Source of the DNA: WVYX01 sp039592335
Lineage (GTDB): Bacteria > Gemmatimonadota > Gemmatimonadetes > Gemmatimonadales > GWC2-71-9
Length of the DNA stretch: 64,000 nucleotides
Direction of reading: 5' to 3'
Assembly (NCBI GenBank): GCA_039592335.1
Contig: JBDHBX010000007.1
Span: 111,109 to 175,108, forward strand
Position numbers and translations under genes: made by a program. Below, piece by piece: positions 61,506-64,000 of the stretch. The notes under the pieces are model-generated. The model was given only the letters and a program-made list of their open reading frames with translations. It ran no database searches and had not been told where the DNA came from. Position 1 is the first letter of the stretch; every line of letters begins with the position of its first letter.

Positions 61506-63308
61506 GTGGACGACACGAGACCCGCGGCACAGGCCGACGGGACGAACTCCAGGCGCATGTTCGCAGAGCGCCCCGGCGGGGGGCACGCCCCACCGTACGT
61601 CCCCGCGCCCGGTGCGGCACAGCCCGCCGGCGGCGCGGCCGAGGCGGCGCAGAGCCCGGAGGGCGGAGCCGAGCTGGGGCAGCGGACTGCCCCCGACTCT
61701 CCGGCCGACCTCGTGTTCATCGTCCGCGAGGACGGTGAGATCCGCTTCGCCAACCGTCCGGTCGGCGGCTTCACCGAGGAAGAAATCGTCGGGAGCAGTA
61801 TCTTCGAGTGGATCGCCCCCAGCCACCGAGATCTGCTGCGTCAGAGCATCGAGCAGGTCTTCGCCACCGGGCGACCCCAGCTACACGACCTGGCGGGCCT
61901 GCCAGCCGACGGCGAGGGCTGGTTCGAGTGGCGCGTCAAGCCGAACCGCCGCGAGGGCGTGGTCGTGTCGGCAACCCTGGTGGCGCACGACATCTCCCGC
62001 CACAAACGGACGCAGTACGAACTGCAGCAGCGCGCCGAGGAGTTGGAGCGGCTACTGGAGGAACGCGCTGCGGACCTGGCACAGGCGAAGGCTTCTGTGG
62101 CAGAGCACGCCAGGGCCCACGAGGCCGGTGACCGCATCTGGCAGCGCTTCCGCACCCTGCTGGACGAGGCCGGCGAGGCCATCTTCATCACCGATCCGGC
62201 TTCCAAGCGAGTGATCGATGTGAACGAAACGGCGTGCCGCTGGGTACGCGCGTCGCGCGACCGCATCATCGGACAGCCCGTCGAGGAATTGCGCCTCGAG
62301 TTTCCCGTCCTGCCGCCCGAGGAAGCCGAGCTCAGCTTTACCGAGACGCGCGACACGCGCCGGCCGATCATCCTCAACAACCATGTGCACCGGCGGAGCG
62401 ACGGCTCCAGCTTCCCCGTGGAGGTGGCCGTCGCCACGCACGTGATGGGCCAGGAGGAGTACGTGCTGGCCGTGGTGCGCGACATCAAGGATCGCCACCG
62501 GGTCGAGGCAACCCTGTTGGAGGCCGAGGCGCGCTACCGGAGCTTGTTCGACCAGGCCTTCGACGCGATCTACCTCACCGACCGCGGCGGCGAGATTGTG
62601 GACGCCAACCGCGCCGCCGTCGAGCTGTTCGGCTACTCGCGAGAGGAGTTGATCGGCCTCGACGCGCGCCGGCTCTTCCCTCGCGCCGACGACATCCGGG
62701 CCTTCCAGCGCGGGATGTCCGATCACGGCAATGTGGCAGCTCTCGAGGTCGAGCTGGAGAGCAAGGGGGGGACCCGGATCCGCGCCTTGCTGTCCGCCAC
62801 GCGCCGCCTCGCCGGGGACGGTGGGATTCGCGGGTACCAATGTGTCGTGCGCGGGGCACAGGCGAGCAAGGCGCCAGCTCCCGCGCCTTCCTCGGCCGGG
62901 GCGCCCACCGCCGCCCCTGACCAGCTGGTCAGGCAGACCGTGCTGCTGTACGACCGGGACGCGATCGGGCTGGCGGAGACCACCGCGATCCTGCAACAGG
63001 CTGAAATACGCGTACTTACAGCCGACAGCTCGGAGCGCGCCCTGGAGCTGTTCTGGCAGCGGCGGGGCGACCTCACGGCCACGATCCTGGCGGTGGAGCC
63101 GGGCGAGCTCACCAGCCAGGCGCTGGTCGAGGAGATGCGGCGCCTGGATCCCGCGGCGCCGCTCGTGCTGCTGAGTGATTCGGATCCCCTCGCGGTCGCC
63201 GAGCAGTTCGCCGACCTCGGCGTGTTGGCGTACCTCCAGAAGCCGACCCACCCTCTGGCGCTGGTCCAGCGCATCCGCCAGGCGGCTCCCCCCGAGCCCT
63301 CCGAGTAG
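61506..63308 (+). CDS. Three-PAS protein with degenerate receiver domain (600 aa)
   Basis: A Pro/Ala-rich start is followed by a first PAS (LVFIVREDGEIRFANR), a coiled coil (about 170-215), a second PAS (EAIFITDPASKRVIDVNETACRW; RRSDGSSFPVEV) and a third (FDAIYLTDRGGEIVDANRA; LFGYSREELIGLDARRLF). A final response-regulator-like domain (about 478-595) begins TVLLYDRD and keeps LLSDS and LQKPTHP but has LAVEP where the phosphorylated Asp should be. The second and third PAS resemble the two PAS of the divergent gene. GTG 61506 has GGAGG before it. No output domain is seen. Confidence 0.8.
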   Translation: MDDTRPAAQADGTNSRRMFAERPGGGHAPPYVPAPGAAQPAGGAAEAAQSPEGGAELGQRTAPDSPADLVFIVREDGEIRFANRPVGGFTEEEIVGSSIFEWIAPSHRDLLRQSIEQVFATGRPQLHDLAGLPADGEGWFEWRVKPNRREGVVVSATLVAHDISRHKRTQYELQQRAEELERLLEERAADLAQAKASVAEHARAHEAGDRIWQRFRTLLDEAGEAIFITDPASKRVIDVNETACRWVRASRDRIIGQPVEELRLEFPVLPPEEAELSFTETRDTRRPIILNNHVHRRSDGSSFPVEVAVATHVMGQEEYVLAVVRDIKDRHRVEATLLEAEARYRSLFDQAFDAIYLTDRGGEIVDANRAAVELFGYSREELIGLDARRLFPRADDIRAFQRGMSDHGNVAALEVELESKGGTRIRALLSATRRLAGDGGIRGYQCVVRGAQASKAPAPAPSSAGAPTAAPDQLVRQTVLLYDRDAIGLAETTAILQQAEIRVLTADSSERALELFWQRRGDLTATILAVEPGELTSQALVEEMRRLDPAAPLVLLSDSDPLAVAEQFADLGVLAYLQKPTHPLALVQRIRQAAPPEPSE

Positions 63309-63391
63309 CCCCCGCACCGCACTCGCGGGTACCCAAGCGAAACAGTCGGCCTTGGGCGGAGAAACTCCTGCCCGAGAGCGAGTTACACCCC

Positions 63392-63420
63392 TTGACGCCC
63401 CGCGTGTGCGTGGGTAGGAT
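63392..63420 (+). promoter_or_regulatory. rRNA operon promoter
   Basis: TTGACG (63392-63397), a 17-base spacer and TAGGAT (63415-63420), about 190 bases before the 16S 5' end. The rest of 63309-63391 shows no gene or clear signal. Confidence 0.75.
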
Positions 63421-63428
63421 TCCATGCT

Positions 63429-63468
63429 CGCCGGGATCCTGTGATCCTGGCGACTCGCTCTTTGAAAA
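63429..63468 (+). promoter_or_regulatory. rrn leader antitermination hairpin and boxA
   Basis: A 10-bp hairpin (63429-63438 with 63443-63452, loop CTGT) is followed by CGCTCTTTGAAAA (63456-63468), close to the boxA consensus GCTCTTTAACA. The boxB-boxA order is that of rRNA leaders and would recruit NusB/NusE and NusA. Confidence 0.7.
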
Positions 63469-63607
63469 CCGACGGACAAAGGGACACAAGGAGTGCGGCC
63501 CCATTTGAAGCAGCAGGATGTCGGATTCCTGCTCGCTGAGGGGAACATGACTCCGATTTGTGATTCGGACGACGAACTGTCGTTCCGATGAGTCACATCG
63601 AACTTTT

Positions 63608-64000
<393 letters not shown>

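Overview
The window is 64 kb of GC-rich bacterial chromosome with dense gene packing, many 1-4 base stop/start overlaps and frequent GTG or TTG starts. It ends in the first ~390 bases of a 16S rRNA gene. The rRNA 5' region, many secreted proteins with signal peptides ending in A-x-A, tandem amidohydrolases, LVIVD-repeat proteins, an alternative GlmU-like protein and an LPS/outer-membrane gene set (lptE-like, lpxH-like, lipoproteins) fit a diderm of the Gemmatimonadota. The phylum is my inference from the gene set and partial 16S, not a computed placement. The content is core chromosome: I see no phage, insertion sequence, CRISPR array or integron.

Layout. 1-4656: 3' part of an HU gene, then a two-gene operon of secreted amidohydrolase-like proteins on the minus strand. 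4.8-7.7 kb: moaD-moaE, trmL, mdh and a membrane protein. 7.8-11.4 kb (minus): queD and a pair of secreted beta-propeller proteins. 11.6-15.2 kb: a secreted NlpC/P60 protein, an AhpD-like gene with an in-frame TGA, and CIRCE-controlled groES-groEL. 15.4-19.0 kb: a HEAT-repeat/HD-GYP gene pair. 19.0-22.5 kb (minus): a WalJ-like hydrolase, GlmU-like protein, mannose-1-phosphate guanylyltransferase and a roadblock protein. 22.6-27.8 kb: lipoprotein, serS, histidine kinase, UvrD/PcrA helicase. 27.8-29.6 kb (minus): phospholipase C-like protein, DUF948-like protein, PII-like protein. 29.7-46.3 kb: murA-pgeF, then rimP-nusA-ylxQ-infB-ylxP-rbfA-truB-ribF-secD-secF-tatD-fhs-ridA-selC-DGK-DUF5683, probably one long transcription unit or several overlapping ones. 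46.3-56.3 kb: lpxH-like gene, deoC, thioesterase, HEAT/cyclophilin fusion, envelope lipoproteins, CPA2 antiporter, rph, rdgB, TPR protein and a small HTH protein. 56.3-61.2 kb: tRNA-Pro, TPR lipoprotein, small membrane protein, tRNA-Arg, PAS membrane protein and LEA14-like lipoprotein. 61.5-64 kb: a second PAS protein and the rrn promoter, leader and 16S start.

The most notable content is a selenocysteine system. An AhpD-like peroxidase-family gene (12620-13186) has a TGA exactly where the second Cys of its CxxC active site should be, followed by a SECIS-like hairpin. A complete unannotated tRNA-Sec gene (selC, anticodon TCA, 44777-44873) lies in the same window, between ridA and a diacylglycerol kinase-like gene. 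The two support each other.

Other points. The groES-groEL junction lacks the end of GroES and the start of GroEL. MurA carries Asp in place of the catalytic Cys. Several good promoters sit 7-14 bases before the start codon, which suggests leaderless transcripts. An intrinsic-terminator-like hairpin with nine T lies immediately downstream of the rimP-nusA promoter. truB appears to start at CTG. The only stretch near 300 bases without a protein gene is 63309-63607, which holds the rrn promoter and leader.
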